Positions 42,022-50,829 of a stretch of DNA of 64,000 nt are shown here, piece by piece. The notes under the pieces were generated by a model. The model did no database searches. It was not told the origin of the DNA and saw only the letters and a program-made list of their open reading frames with translations. A program made the translations under genes and the position numbers. The stretch's first letter is position 1. The number at the start of each line of letters is the position of its first letter. This stretch comes from Pontibacter flavimaris (GTDB taxonomy: Bacteria; Bacteroidota; Bacteroidia; Cytophagales; Hymenobacteraceae): contig NZ_LVWA01000003.1 in NCBI RefSeq assembly GCF_001907195.1, forward strand, positions 372,001 to 436,000. The letters are read 5' to 3'.

Positions 42022-44658
42022 TTATCCATTAATAATTGACTTGATCAGTTCCACTGCCTTGGCAGGCACCGCATCCAGACCAGCAGTATCTTTACCGCCC
42101 GCCGTGGCATAGAAGGGCTGTCCGCCGCCGCCGCCTTTGATTTCCTTGGCCAGTTCACGAACAAGCTGGCTGGCGTTCAAGTTTTTCTCCTGCACCAGGT
42201 TATCCGACAGCATCACCGCAATCTGCGGCTTGCCATCGATCTCGGCAGCAAGTATGAGCACCAGGTTGTCCACTACCTGCCGCATATCAAAAGCCAGCTT
42301 CTTCAGGTAATCGGCAGAGCTCAGGTCAACGCGCTCAGTGATCAGGTTAACGCCATCCAGCTGTTGCGATTTTTGTGCCAGCGTATCTTTCAGGCTGCTC
42401 AGCTGCTTCAATTCAAATTGCTCCAGCTGCTTCTGCAGAACCTTCAGGTCGTCCTGCATTTTTTGCACGGCCCCCGATACGTTACTCTGGGTGTTTAGCA
42501 CCTCGCGCACAGCGTTTAGCTCATTCAGTTGCTGCTGCATGTACTCTTCTGCGCCTTCAGCCGTAATAGCCTCGATGCGTCGCACGCCGGCAGCCACAGA
42601 GCTTTCAGAGATGATCTTGAAATAGCCGATGTTGCCGGTGTTGTGCACGTGCGTGCCGCCGCAGAGCTCTACCGAGTAATCGCTGCCAAAGGTGATCACG
42701 CGCACAAAGTCGCCATACTTCTCGCCAAACAAGGCAGTGGCTCCCATACCTTTTGCTTCGTCGATCGGCACGTTGCGGCGCTCGTCCAGCGGAATGGACT
42801 GGCGCACGCGCTCATTCACGATGTGCTCGATCTCGCGCAGCTCGGCTTCCTCTACCTTGGCAAAGTGCGAGAAGTCAAAACGGAGGATTTTCTCGTTTAC
42901 CAAGGAGCCACGCTGCTGCACGTGGTCGCCTAAAACTTTTCTTAAAGCGGAGTGCAGCAAGTGCGTAGCCGAGTGGTTCTTACGGATCATGTTGCGGCGC
43001 TCCGCATCGATCTCCGCCCGGAAGCCAGCCTCCACGTGCTGCGGCAGTTTGCTGGTGATGTGAAGTATAAGATCGTTCTCTTTCTTCGTGTCCAGCACCT
43101 CCACGCGCTCGCCGTCAGCCACTAAAAAGCCCACGTCGCCTACCTGGCCGCCGCTTTCGGCGTAGAATGGCGTTTTGTCGAGCACCAGGTGGTACTCGCT
43201 CTTGTTCTTGGCTTTTACCTGACGGTAGCGCACGATATGTGAGTCGGTCGTGTCGCAGTCATAGCCAACAAACTCGTTCACCACATCCGGCTGAAGTATA
43301 ACCCAATCGCTTTGCTCAGTGGCAGAGGCGTTGCGGGAGCGGTTTTTCTGCTGCTCCATCTCCACTCCGAATCCCTGCTCATCTACTTTCAAACCCTTCT
43401 CGCGGGCGATCAGGGCGGTCAGGTCCAGCGGGAAGCCGAAGGTATCGTATAGTTCGAAGGCGGTTTTGCCGTCGATAGTGTTGTTGTGCTGCTTAAAAGT
43501 ATCCTCCAGCGCGTCCAGACGTTTCAGGCCGTTTTCCAGCGTGCGCAGGAAGGCGTTCTCCTCCTCTTCGATCACGCGCTGCACAAAGCCCAGCTGCTGC
43601 TTCAGTTCCGGGAATACATGCGCGGTCTGCTCTGCCAGCACCTCCGTCAACTTGTAGAGGAAGGGCTTCTTGAAATCCAGGAAGGTGAAGCCATAGCGCA
43701 CGGCACGGCGCAGGATGCGGCGAATCACATAACCCGCCTTGTTGTTAGACGGCAGCTGCCCATCGGAAATGGTAAAGGAAATAGCGCGGATATGGTCGGC
43801 AATTACCCGTATGGCAACGTCTGTTTTCTCATCCTGGCCATAGGTCACACCGGCTTCTTTGGCGATGAACTGGATCAGGGGCTGGAATACGTCCGTATCG
43901 TAGTTGGAGCGCTTGCCCTGGATAGCCATGCACAGACGCTCAAAGCCCATGCCGGTATCCACGTGCTGTGCAGGCAGTTTTACAAGCGACCCGTCGGCCA
44001 GGCGGTTGAACTCCATGAACACGTTGTTCCAGATCTCCACCACCTGCGGATGATCGGCATTCACCAGCGTTTTGCCATCCACCTGCGCGCGCTCCTCGTC
44101 TGTACGCAGATCGATGTGGATCTCGGAGCAGGGACCGCACGGGCCGGTGTCGCCCATCTCCCAGAAGTTGTCCTTCTTGTTGCCCATCAGGATGCGTTCT
44201 TCCGCTATCATGGACTTCCAGATATTGTAGGCATCCTGGTCCATCGGCAGGTTTTCCGACTTATCCCCCTCAAAAACCGAAACATAGAGTCTGTCCTTCG
44301 ACAGTTGGTATACTTCCGTCAGCAGCTCCCAGGACCACTCGAGCGCCTCTTTTTTGAAGTAGTCGCCAAAGGACCAGTTGCCCAGCATCTCGAACATGGT
44401 GTGGTGGTAGGTATCGTAGCCCACCTCTTCCAGGTCGTTGTGCTTGCCACTCACCCGGAGGCACTTCTGCGTATCGGCCACACGCTTGTAAGGCGCAGGC
44501 TTATTGCCCAGAAAGTAATCTTTAAAGGGTGCCATGCCCGAGTTGATAAACATCAGGGTTGGGTCATCCTTTACCACAATGGGCGCAGAAGGCACGATCT
44601 GGTGCTGTTTGGAAGCAAAGAAGTCCAGGAACTTTTGTCTAATCTCAGCTGAGTTCAT
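42022..44658 (-). CDS. alaS: Alanine--tRNA ligase
   Basis: 878 residues, full length. The N-terminal class II core starts MNSAEIRQKFLDFFASKQHQ, with FINSGMAPFKDYFLG and DHIRAISFTISDG. The editing domain has HSATH and CGGTH in VELCGGTHVHNTG as zinc ligands. A coiled coil (about 700-770) and the C-Ala domain (GGGGGQPFYATAGGKD) follow. It charges tRNA(Ala) and clears mischarged Ser or Gly. It may be cotranscribed with gatB, 85 bp downstream. Confidence 0.97.
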   Translation of the reverse strand: MNSAEIRQKFLDFFASKQHQIVPSAPIVVKDDPTLMFINSGMAPFKDYFLGNKPAPYKRVADTQKCLRVSGKHNDLEEVGYDTYHHTMFEMLGNWSFGDYFKKEALEWSWELLTEVYQLSKDRLYVSVFEGDKSENLPMDQDAYNIWKSMIAEERILMGNKKDNFWEMGDTGPCGPCSEIHIDLRTDEERAQVDGKTLVNADHPQVVEIWNNVFMEFNRLADGSLVKLPAQHVDTGMGFERLCMAIQGKRSNYDTDVFQPLIQFIAKEAGVTYGQDEKTDVAIRVIADHIRAISFTISDGQLPSNNKAGYVIRRILRRAVRYGFTFLDFKKPFLYKLTEVLAEQTAHVFPELKQQLGFVQRVIEEEENAFLRTLENGLKRLDALEDTFKQHNNTIDGKTAFELYDTFGFPLDLTALIAREKGLKVDEQGFGVEMEQQKNRSRNASATEQSDWVILQPDVVNEFVGYDCDTTDSHIVRYRQVKAKNKSEYHLVLDKTPFYAESGGQVGDVGFLVADGERVEVLDTKKENDLILHITSKLPQHVEAGFRAEIDAERRNMIRKNHSATHLLHSALRKVLGDHVQQRGSLVNEKILRFDFSHFAKVEEAELREIEHIVNERVRQSIPLDERRNVPIDEAKGMGATALFGEKYGDFVRVITFGSDYSVELCGGTHVHNTGNIGYFKIISESSVAAGVRRIEAITAEGAEEYMQQQLNELNAVREVLNTQSNVSGAVQKMQDDLKVLQKQLEQFELKQLSSLKDTLAQKSQQLDGVNLITERVDLSSADYLKKLAFDMRQVVDNLVLILAAEIDGKPQIAVMLSDNLVQEKNLNASQLVRELAKEIKGGGGGQPFYATAGGKDTAGLDAVPAKAVELIKSIING

Positions 44659-44859
44659 GTATGAGTGTTAAGCCTTTAGATACTAAGTGCTATACTTGTT
44701 GTTTAAGAGCGAAAAATATCTAATTTTTGCCAAACCTTAATCCCGCTCAAACGGCGGTTACCAACAAGCGCAATATGGGCAAAAGTAGCATATTTAGCGG
44801 TAATCAGGAACTGTTGCACAAAAATTACGCCCGCTTTGCCCGATAAACCATACAGGATT

Positions 44860-45207
44860 ATGCCATACAAGGAAAAAGAGATAGAGAAGCAGTACTATAC
44901 CATCGGCGAGGTAGCCGCCATGTTCGACGTAGCCCCCTCCCTCATCCGGTTTTGGGAGACGGAGTTTGAGCAGCTGAAGCCGAAGAAGAACAAGAAAGGC
45001 AACCGCCAGTACACGCAGAAGGACATCGAGACGCTGCGTACCGTGTACCACTTGGTAAAGGAGCGCGGCTATACCATACAGGGGGCCCGCGAGGTGATGA
45101 AGAACAAGCCCGTGCAGGCCAAGGACAAAATGGAGATTGTGGAATCGCTGGAAAAGGTGAAGGCTTTTCTGCAGGGCATAAAGGAGCAACTGAACACCAA
45201 AGCCTAA
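44860..45207 (+). CDS. MerR-family transcriptional regulator
   Basis: 115 residues from ATG 44860. The HTH is YYTIGEVAAMFDVAPSLIRFWETEF, with the wing NKKGNRQYTQKDIETL. A short C-terminal helix (VESLEKVKAFLQGIKEQLN) serves for dimerisation. There is no metal-binding Cys cluster. It lies 21 bp upstream of dprA on the same strand, an arrangement I recall as frequent in Bacteroidota, so it may influence dprA. Confidence 0.88.
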   Translation: MPYKEKEIEKQYYTIGEVAAMFDVAPSLIRFWETEFEQLKPKKNKKGNRQYTQKDIETLRTVYHLVKERGYTIQGAREVMKNKPVQAKDKMEIVESLEKVKAFLQGIKEQLNTKA

Positions 45208-45228
45208 AAGCTGCGTAGTTCTTTACCT

Positions 45229-46350
45229 ATGGTGGAAGAACAGAATATCTACGAGGTTGCCATAACACGCATGCCGGGCGTGGGGGCGCAGCTTACGCGC
45301 CTGCTGGTAAGTTACTGCGGCTCGCCCAAGGCTGTGTTTGAGGCAATTCCGGCCAAGCTGCTCAGGATTCCCGGCGTCGGGCCCAAACTGATCCAGAACA
45401 TGAAGGAAAATGCCCGGAGCAACTTGCTGCAGGCGGAGGAATGGGTGAAACGTGCCGCTGAGGAGGAGGTACAACTGCTGTTTTATACTTCGCCCAGGTT
45501 CCCGGACCGGCTCAAGCAGATACCGGATGCGCCCACGCTTTTATACTTCCGGGGCAATGCCAACCTCAACCAGCGCCGCATCATCAGCATGGTAGGCACC
45601 AGGCAGATAACCACTTACGGCCAAACGGTAACGGAGCGTATTGTGGAAGAGCTGAAGCCCTATAACGCCATGATCGTGAGCGGGCTGGCCTATGGCGTGG
45701 ACATTGTGGCGCACCGGGCGGCGCTGCAGGCCGGGTTGCCCACTATCGGCGTGATGGCCAGCGGCCCCGAGACCGTTTACCCGGCCGTGCACCGCAAGTA
45801 CGCCGAGCGGATGCTTACGCAGGGTGGCTTGCTGACGGAGAATCCCTTTGGCACCAGGCCCGATGCGCCGCGCTTCCCGGCCCGCAACCGCATCATCGCC
45901 GGCATGAGCGACTGCACCATTGTAGTGGAAGCGGCCATGAAAAGCGGCACCCTCATCACCGCTGATATCGCCCATAGTTATGACAAGGAAGTGATGGCCG
46001 TGCCCGGCAACATCACCTCCCCTGTCTCGGAAGGCACCAACCACCTGATCAAGTCATTAAAAGCGGTGGCTTATACTTCGGTGCAGGACCTGGTAGAGTT
46101 GCTGAACTGGGATCTGGAGGACGAAGCCGCACAGAAAAAGAAAGCCTCCGCTGCTGCTTTTGATCCCGCTGAGTTTAATGAAGATGAGTTGAAGGTACTG
46201 CAGGTGCTGCAGCAGCGCCGCGAGGAGCACATGGATAACCTGAGCTGGAAGGCGCAGGTGCCCATAAGCCTGTTAGCCTCCATACTTTTAGGGCTGGAGT
46301 TTAAAGGAATGGTGAAAGCCCTGCCGGGTAAAAGGTTTATACTTATTTAA
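45229..46350 (+). CDS. dprA: DNA-processing protein DprA
   Basis: 373 residues. An N-terminal helix-hairpin-helix region (MPGVGAQLTRLLVSYCGSPK) and a Rossmann-like domain with VGTRQITTYG, VSGLAYGVDIVAHRAAL and SGTLITADIA, then a C-terminal winged-helix domain (LQQRREEHMDNLSWKAQVPI). It loads RecA on incoming single strands during natural transformation. Its presence matters for the hypothesis that AAGTATA is an uptake signal, but dprA is widespread also in non-transformable bacteria. Confidence 0.93.
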   Translation: MVEEQNIYEVAITRMPGVGAQLTRLLVSYCGSPKAVFEAIPAKLLRIPGVGPKLIQNMKENARSNLLQAEEWVKRAAEEEVQLLFYTSPRFPDRLKQIPDAPTLLYFRGNANLNQRRIISMVGTRQITTYGQTVTERIVEELKPYNAMIVSGLAYGVDIVAHRAALQAGLPTIGVMASGPETVYPAVHRKYAERMLTQGGLLTENPFGTRPDAPRFPARNRIIAGMSDCTIVVEAAMKSGTLITADIAHSYDKEVMAVPGNITSPVSEGTNHLIKSLKAVAYTSVQDLVELLNWDLEDEAAQKKKASAAAFDPAEFNEDELKVLQVLQQRREEHMDNLSWKAQVPISLLASILLGLEFKGMVKALPGKRFILI

Positions 46351-46392
46351 TTGGTAATTGTTGATTGCTGCTTGTTATTGATAGTCATAACC

Positions 46393-46410
46393 CTCGCTCC
46401 TCCTAGCGAG
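46393..46410. terminator. Possible weak hairpin between dprA and panE
   Basis: CTCGCT and AGCGAG enclose CCTCCT in the 84-bp gap between convergent genes. There is no T run, so it is a doubtful terminator. The flanks (TTGGTAATTGTTGATTGC and the partly complementary AGCAATGTAACAATCAACC) form a looser inverted repeat. Confidence 0.35.
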
Positions 46411-46434
46411 CAAGTACAATTAGCAATGTAACAA

Positions 46435-47361
46435 TCAACCTTTCAACGCCTGGTATACTTGCTGATACATCGGCACCGCCACGTTATACTTATCCGCCTC
46501 GCGCACAATGTAGCCGGTCAGGTTTTCCAGCTCCGTGTTGTTGCCGTTTGCAAAATCGCGCTCCATCGAGGAAGTGACATGCCGCTGCATCCGCTCCACC
46601 ACATCCAGGTTCCGCGCCACGATATCGCCGGGCAATTCTATGCCCCTGGCTTTTGATACCTGCACCAGTTCCAGCATTAGCTGCTGCAGCTGCTCCTGCA
46701 AGGCTGGTTGGTCCATAATCTGCCCCATAGTCTGGTGGGTGAGCGACGTGAGGCTGGCCACCGGCGAGATGAAGGAGAACTTCTCCCATACTTTCACCTC
46801 AGCCTCCTGCTCATACTGCTCGTGGTTAATGCCGGCCTCGTCGAAAAGCGATTTTATACGTTCGAGCTTATCCTGCGGTGAATCCGGGCTGCCCCAGATC
46901 AGGCGGTTATACTTTCCCTGCACCTGCACCACGCCGGGCGCCTTTATACTTGCTATGATGTACACGCAGCCCCACAGCACCTGCGCCTCCGGGAAGCGCC
47001 GCTGCAGGTACTCTATACTTTCCACGCCGTTTAGCAAAGGAAGTATAACCGTATCAGAGCTTATACTTTTGGCTAACTGCCCGGCCACCTGCTCCAGGCT
47101 GTAGCTCTTCACGCAGAAAAGTATCAGGTCCAGCTTCCCAAGCGGGGCAGGATCATCGGCTATTATACTTGGCCGTATTACTTGCGTCCCCTCCTCCAGT
47201 TCCAGTGTCAGGCCGCGCTGCGCTATCTTCTCTTTGTGCTCGCCTCTGGCTATAAATATCACTTCATACTTCTCATCAGTTGCAAAGCGCTGTGCCAGCA
47301 TGCCGCCATAATATCCGCCCACGCCACCCATGCCTACAACGGCAATCCTATACTTTTCCAT
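46435..47361 (-). CDS. panE: 2-dehydropantoate 2-reductase (ketopantoate reductase family)
   Basis: 308 residues. The N-terminal NADP Rossmann motif is AVVGMGGVGGYYGGMLAQ, the mid-region FCVKSYSLEQVAGQL contains the family Lys, and the C-terminal helical domain has KFSFISPVASLTSLT. It reduces ketopantoate to pantoate for CoA synthesis; paralogues of other specificity exist, so panE is likely but not certain. It carries nine AAGTATA/TATACTT motifs in 0.93 kb, read as Ser-Ile, Lys-Tyr or Val-Tyr. It starts five bases after the CDF transporter gene, so they are cotranscribed. Confidence 0.85.
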   Translation of the reverse strand: MEKYRIAVVGMGGVGGYYGGMLAQRFATDEKYEVIFIARGEHKEKIAQRGLTLELEEGTQVIRPSIIADDPAPLGKLDLILFCVKSYSLEQVAGQLAKSISSDTVILPLLNGVESIEYLQRRFPEAQVLWGCVYIIASIKAPGVVQVQGKYNRLIWGSPDSPQDKLERIKSLFDEAGINHEQYEQEAEVKVWEKFSFISPVASLTSLTHQTMGQIMDQPALQEQLQQLMLELVQVSKARGIELPGDIVARNLDVVERMQRHVTSSMERDFANGNNTELENLTGYIVREADKYNVAVPMYQQVYQALKG

Positions 47362-47366
47362 AGTCC

Positions 47367-48365
47367 CTAATCTAGTCCGTGCTTACGGTCTGCTATCACT
47401 TTCTCAAAATCCCACTCCACCCGCTCCTGGAATGGCTGCCGGCGCACGTCGCAATCCGCTTTGGTGCAGATGGCGCAGGAAGGCAGAATGCAGGGGTCGG
47501 TATGGATGAACAACTCAATGCTGGGGTCTATCTGCTCGCGCACGACTTTGCCCACGGCCTCTACCTCGTCGTGCGCCTGCTGCACGTTCAGGTACCAGGG
47601 TACTGTAAGGTGGCAATCGATGTGGAGGGTGGAGCCATACTTGATGACGCGCAGGTTGTGGATGTCGATCCAATTGGGGCGGCGGTTCTGGTTCAGCACC
47701 TGCACAATGCGCTGCAGCAGCTCGTAATCGGCTTCATCCATAATGCCGGCGATGGATGTGCGCAGGATACGGTAGCCGGTGAAGCCGATCATCAGCCCGA
47801 ACAGGATCGCCACCGCACTATCGAGCCATACCATGCCGGTAAGGTAGATAAGCAGCAGGCCAATAAGAATACCCGCCGTGGAGTAGGCATCGGTTTTCAG
47901 GTGCTTGCCGCCCGAAGCCAGCACCAGCGAGTTATTTTGCAGGCCCTTCCGCTCCGTGATGTAGCCCACGGCATAGTTCACCACGCCAGAAGCAGCTATC
48001 AGCAGGATACCAATGTCAAGCTGATGCAGCGGCACCGGCTTGATGAGGTTAAGGATGGATTTGACGATGATGGCGCCACCGGCCACCAGAATAAGTGCCC
48101 CCTCCAGCGTGGCCGCCACAAACTCGATCTTGCCGTGGCCGTAGGGGTGGTTCTCATCGCGTGGGCGGGCGGAGAGCACCAGGCTGTAAAGCGAGAAAGC
48201 CCCAGCCACCACGTTGATGATCGACTCCAGCGCATCGGTCAGGATGGCGTTGGAATTGGTAAGTATAAAAGCCAGGAACTTGGCGGCCAGCAGCACCACT
48301 CCCACCAGCACCACAAACATCTGCAGCCGTATGTTCTCGCCCAGGCCCTGGATTATTTTTCTCAA
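47367..48365 (-). CDS. Cation diffusion facilitator family transporter with C-terminal Cys cluster
   Basis: 332 residues. Six transmembrane helices span 1-200. Metal-site motifs include ILTDALESIINV and, in helix V, LKTDAYSTAG, which carry the Asp residues of the transport site. A cytoplasmic ferredoxin-like domain (200-290) with HIDCHLTVPWYLNV follows. An extra tail contains four Cys (DPCILPSCAICTKADCDVR), a likely metal site not present in YiiP. It exports Zn, Fe or Mn in exchange for protons; the metal is unknown. First gene of a unit with panE. Confidence 0.9.
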   Translation of the reverse strand: MRKIIQGLGENIRLQMFVVLVGVVLLAAKFLAFILTNSNAILTDALESIINVVAGAFSLYSLVLSARPRDENHPYGHGKIEFVAATLEGALILVAGGAIIVKSILNLIKPVPLHQLDIGILLIAASGVVNYAVGYITERKGLQNNSLVLASGGKHLKTDAYSTAGILIGLLLIYLTGMVWLDSAVAILFGLMIGFTGYRILRTSIAGIMDEADYELLQRIVQVLNQNRRPNWIDIHNLRVIKYGSTLHIDCHLTVPWYLNVQQAHDEVEAVGKVVREQIDPSIELFIHTDPCILPSCAICTKADCDVRRQPFQERVEWDFEKVIADRKHGLD

Positions 48366-48522
48366 GAGTGCGCTTGCTTTTTTATAAGGGTTGCCTGTGC
48401 CCCAAATGGCGGAGCTGCTGTAAAGGTATGCCTATAGGATGCCAATGCCAAATGGCAGGATTTATACTTTATAAGCTGTGTAAAGAATGGAACAAGCGCG
48501 CCTCACGGCGCTAAATGGCAGG

Positions 48523-48822
48523 TCAATCGTCGAGCGTGTCGCTCAGGTCCAGCCAGTTCGGGTTCATCGACTCGATCAGGTAAAAAGTGGCGTCCCGGCT
48601 CTCCCCCTTCAACTGCCGCTCCCTGTTCAGGGCCTCGTCCTCTACCTGGTAGTGCTCATAATACACCAGCTTGGCCGGAAGTGGCGCGGGGAGCGTGTCA
48701 GGCGCGGGAGCAGCCTTGGAGTGCGAGAGCTTTTGCAGGTCTCCTGCTACGCCTATTTCTACATTCTCGCGCGGCTGATAGCCGAATATGTATACAAAGT
48801 AATGTGGCTCCTGTGCTTGCAT
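48523..48822 (-). CDS. GIY-YIG nuclease-family small protein, divergent
   Basis: 99 residues. YFVYIFGYQ and VEIGVAGDLQKL correspond to the GIY and YIG halves, but the second half reads EIG instead of YIG. KLVYYEHYQVEDEALNRERQLK matches the conserved Glu-containing helix of UPF0213-type members, and the tail NPNWLDLSDTL is typical of them. The core Arg normally found after YIG (as in NNLERR) is not evident, so nuclease activity is doubtful. Confidence 0.75.
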   Translation of the reverse strand: MQAQEPHYFVYIFGYQPRENVEIGVAGDLQKLSHSKAAPAPDTLPAPLPAKLVYYEHYQVEDEALNRERQLKGESRDATFYLIESMNPNWLDLSDTLDD

Positions 48823-49003
48823 AACTGTACCTCCTTTCGAATTATCTATACGGTGCGCCGGCAGCAGCGTTCATGCCCAGGCAAGCTTTTCTGGCATCTG
48901 AATTACTAACACTACTCCGGCGGAATTCCTACAAGGGTATCCACTTCGGCGTGCCTTCCGTAAGATAGGAGTTAACCTTACCCTTGGGTAGCATTTTTAG
49001 CCT

Positions 49004-49420
49004 ATGGAAATTCTTAAAAAGGACTTTGCAACCGTGACCGTTTTCCGGGATGAGAGCCTGCTGGAGGTAACCTGGCATCGCCAGACCTCCGACGAGGAGT
49101 TTAAGGAAGCTTTTTCCCTGAGCCTTCAAACCGCGTTGGTGGAAGAACTGCGTTATTTCCTATCGGATAACTCGGTGGGAATAAATCTGGCGATAGCCCT
49201 GCAGCATTGGGTATCGGCCTATTCCTCTGGCATCATCAGTAACCTGAAGATGGAGCGCTACGCACGCGTTGTGCCGCCTGACGCCTTCCAGGAGGTCGTT
49301 TCGTATAAGATGTATGACTGCATCAGCCAAACGGACCAGAACCAGCTGCAGTTTCGGGTGTTCTACAGCAAGGACGAAGCCTATAAATGGTTGTTGAATG
49401 GAGCGCGGCAGCGCGCTTAA
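49004..49420 (+). CDS. Conserved-looking protein of unknown function
   Basis: 138 residues, no signal peptide or membrane segment. Alternating strands and helices (ATVTVFRDESLLEVTWHRQ, DEEFKEAFSLSLQTALVEEL, ERYARVVPPDAFQEVVSYKM, FRVFYSKDEAYKWLL) suggest a STAS-like alpha/beta fold as seen in several short Bacteroidota proteins. I cannot name the family. It is followed seven bases later by another small gene, so they form an operon. Confidence 0.6.
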   Translation: MEILKKDFATVTVFRDESLLEVTWHRQTSDEEFKEAFSLSLQTALVEELRYFLSDNSVGINLAIALQHWVSAYSSGIISNLKMERYARVVPPDAFQEVVSYKMYDCISQTDQNQLQFRVFYSKDEAYKWLLNGARQRA

Positions 49421-49427
49421 ACAGTAG

Positions 49428-49697
49428 ATGCTACATATGTCCCTTAACCCAAAGCTGGAGAAGCTCTTAGAGAAAGTATACGAGCCAGGGCAGCGCTACG
49501 ACCAGCAGTACGCCGGCAAGGACATCACTTACATCACCAACGAGCTGGGGGAGCCGGTAACGCTGTTTATCGGCAGGCGCAACGAGGACGGAAGTATAGC
49601 CGGGGAGCGCTACGTGCGCCGGATCGTGCGGCAGCCGCAGGGAAACAGCATCCTCAAAAGCCACTGGGAGAAGAAAGGCAGCGTTAGCCGCAGCTGA
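49428..49697 (+). CDS. Small protein of unknown function
   Basis: 89 residues (86 if ATG 49437 is used), basic at the C-terminus (SHWEKKGSVSRS). The segment DITYITNELGEPVTLFIGRRNEDGSIAGERYVRRIV looks like a small beta-meander, possibly nucleic-acid binding. It overlaps no other gene, is second in a unit with the 138-residue protein, and ends two bases before the convergent 66-residue gene. Confidence 0.6.
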   Translation: MLHMSLNPKLEKLLEKVYEPGQRYDQQYAGKDITYITNELGEPVTLFIGRRNEDGSIAGERYVRRIVRQPQGNSILKSHWEKKGSVSRS

Positions 49698-49699
49698 CG

Positions 49700-49900
49700 C
49701 TAGAGCTCCTCCAGGTCAAAGTCCCTGCCTTTGCCATACTTCAGCAGGTCGTTGAGCAGGTACTTCTCCAGGGTCAGCAAATCTTTTACACGGTACTCGT
49801 TCTCCTCGGGCATGTCCACCACCTGAAATTCAAAGGTTTCCCCGTAGTTCGTTAGCCTGTACTTCTTGCCCCTGCGGAGATTGTCTATGGAAATGGCCAT
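49700..49900 (-). CDS. Small acidic protein of unknown function
   Basis: 66 residues: MAISIDNLRRGKKYRLTNYG, then FEFQVVDMPEENEYRVKDLL and an acidic tail. The pattern suggests a small beta-barrel of SH3 or KOW type. The beginning (LRRGKKYRLTNYGE) strongly suggests a genuine coding frame. No neighbours on this strand share its transcript. Function unknown. Confidence 0.6.
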   Translation of the reverse strand: MAISIDNLRRGKKYRLTNYGETFEFQVVDMPEENEYRVKDLLTLEKYLLNDLLKYGKGRDFDLEEL

Positions 49901-50054
49901 GTGCTGCTTTTTCTGCGAAATGTGATTCTGGCAAAGATACGAGCCGTGCCAGCAAATCCGTTACCGGTGTCAAAATAAACGGTTCCCGCCGCCACTTTAT
50001 ACTTTTAAAGTATAACCGATGTCGCCTAACCTCCACCATAAAGTATGGTTTGCC

Positions 50055-50062
50055 TATCTTTG
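50055..50062 (+). promoter_or_regulatory. -7 box (TATCTTTG) of truC
   Basis: Exact TAnnTTTG match 17 bp before the GTG at 50080. It lies inside the longer frame that would begin with TTG 50050, so it decides for the GTG start. Confidence 0.45.
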
Positions 50063-50079
50063 CAGAAAAGAGACAGACG

Positions 50080-50829
50080 GTGCTAGAGATAATTTATGAG
50101 GATGCCCAGTATGTGGCCATCAACAAGCCGAACGGTTTGCTGGTGCACCGCACGCGCATAGCCGAGGAAAAGAAGGAGTTTGCCCTGCAGCTGCTGCGCG
50201 ACCAGTTGGGCTACCACCTGTACCCGGTGCACCGCCTGGATCGGGGCACCTCCGGCGTGCTGCTCTTCGCCAAGACCCCGGAGGCGACAAAGCCGGTGGT
50301 GCAGGCTTTTGAGGCCCGCGAGCCCGACAAGACCTACTTTGCCATCGTGCGTGGCTGCACCCCCGAAGCCGCCACCATCGACAACCCCATCCGGCCCGAC
50401 AAGGACCACCAGCATAAAGCGCCGCAGGACGCCGTAACGCACTACGAGCGACTGGCGACCGTTGAGCTGCCGATACCGGTGGGCCGCTACCCGTGCTCGC
50501 GCTATAGTTTGGTAAAGATCAAGCCGGAGACAGGCCGCATGCACCAGATACGCAAGCACTTTGCGCACATCCGGCACTATATTGTGGGTGATAAGCGCCA
50601 TGGCGACTGGCGGCACAACAAGATGTTTCTGGAGGAGTTGGAGAGTCCCTACCTGCTGCTGCACGCTGCGGAGTTATGCTTCACGCATCCCTTCACAGGT
50701 GGGGAAGTATGTATAAAGGCACAGCTGCCGCAGAACACGCTGCGCCTCTGCCAGAAATTCGGCTGGACACAGGAGCTGGCAGCGCAGCAAACACTGCCGC
50801 AGCCGCTGCCCGGGTTTACTGATTGTTAA
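50080..50829 (+). CDS. truC: tRNA pseudouridine(65) synthase TruC-type
   Basis: 249 residues from GTG 50080; that start gives MLEIIYEDAQYVAINKPNG, colinear with E. coli TruC (MLEILYQDEWLVAVNKPSG). The catalytic Asp is in HRLDRGTSGVLLF. VTHYERLATVELPIPVGRYP, GRMHQIRKHFAHIRHYIVGD and HPFTGGE are TruC-typical. It isomerises U65 in tRNA. The 3' end overlaps the convergent gene at 50816 by 14 bp. Confidence 0.88.
   Translation: MLEIIYEDAQYVAINKPNGLLVHRTRIAEEKKEFALQLLRDQLGYHLYPVHRLDRGTSGVLLFAKTPEATKPVVQAFEAREPDKTYFAIVRGCTPEAATIDNPIRPDKDHQHKAPQDAVTHYERLATVELPIPVGRYPCSRYSLVKIKPETGRMHQIRKHFAHIRHYIVGDKRHGDWRHNKMFLEELESPYLLLHAAELCFTHPFTGGEVCIKAQLPQNTLRLCQKFGWTQELAAQQTLPQPLPGFTDC

Noticed and set aside
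43486..44652. 388-codon open frame on the plus strand opposite alaS
   Set aside because: It is exactly antisense to conserved AlaRS sequence, has no domain, and arises from GC-rich codon structure.
47379..48437. 352-codon plus-strand frame opposite the CDF transporter
   Set aside because: His/Gln-rich shadow of a transporter whose helices and metal sites are clear on the other strand.
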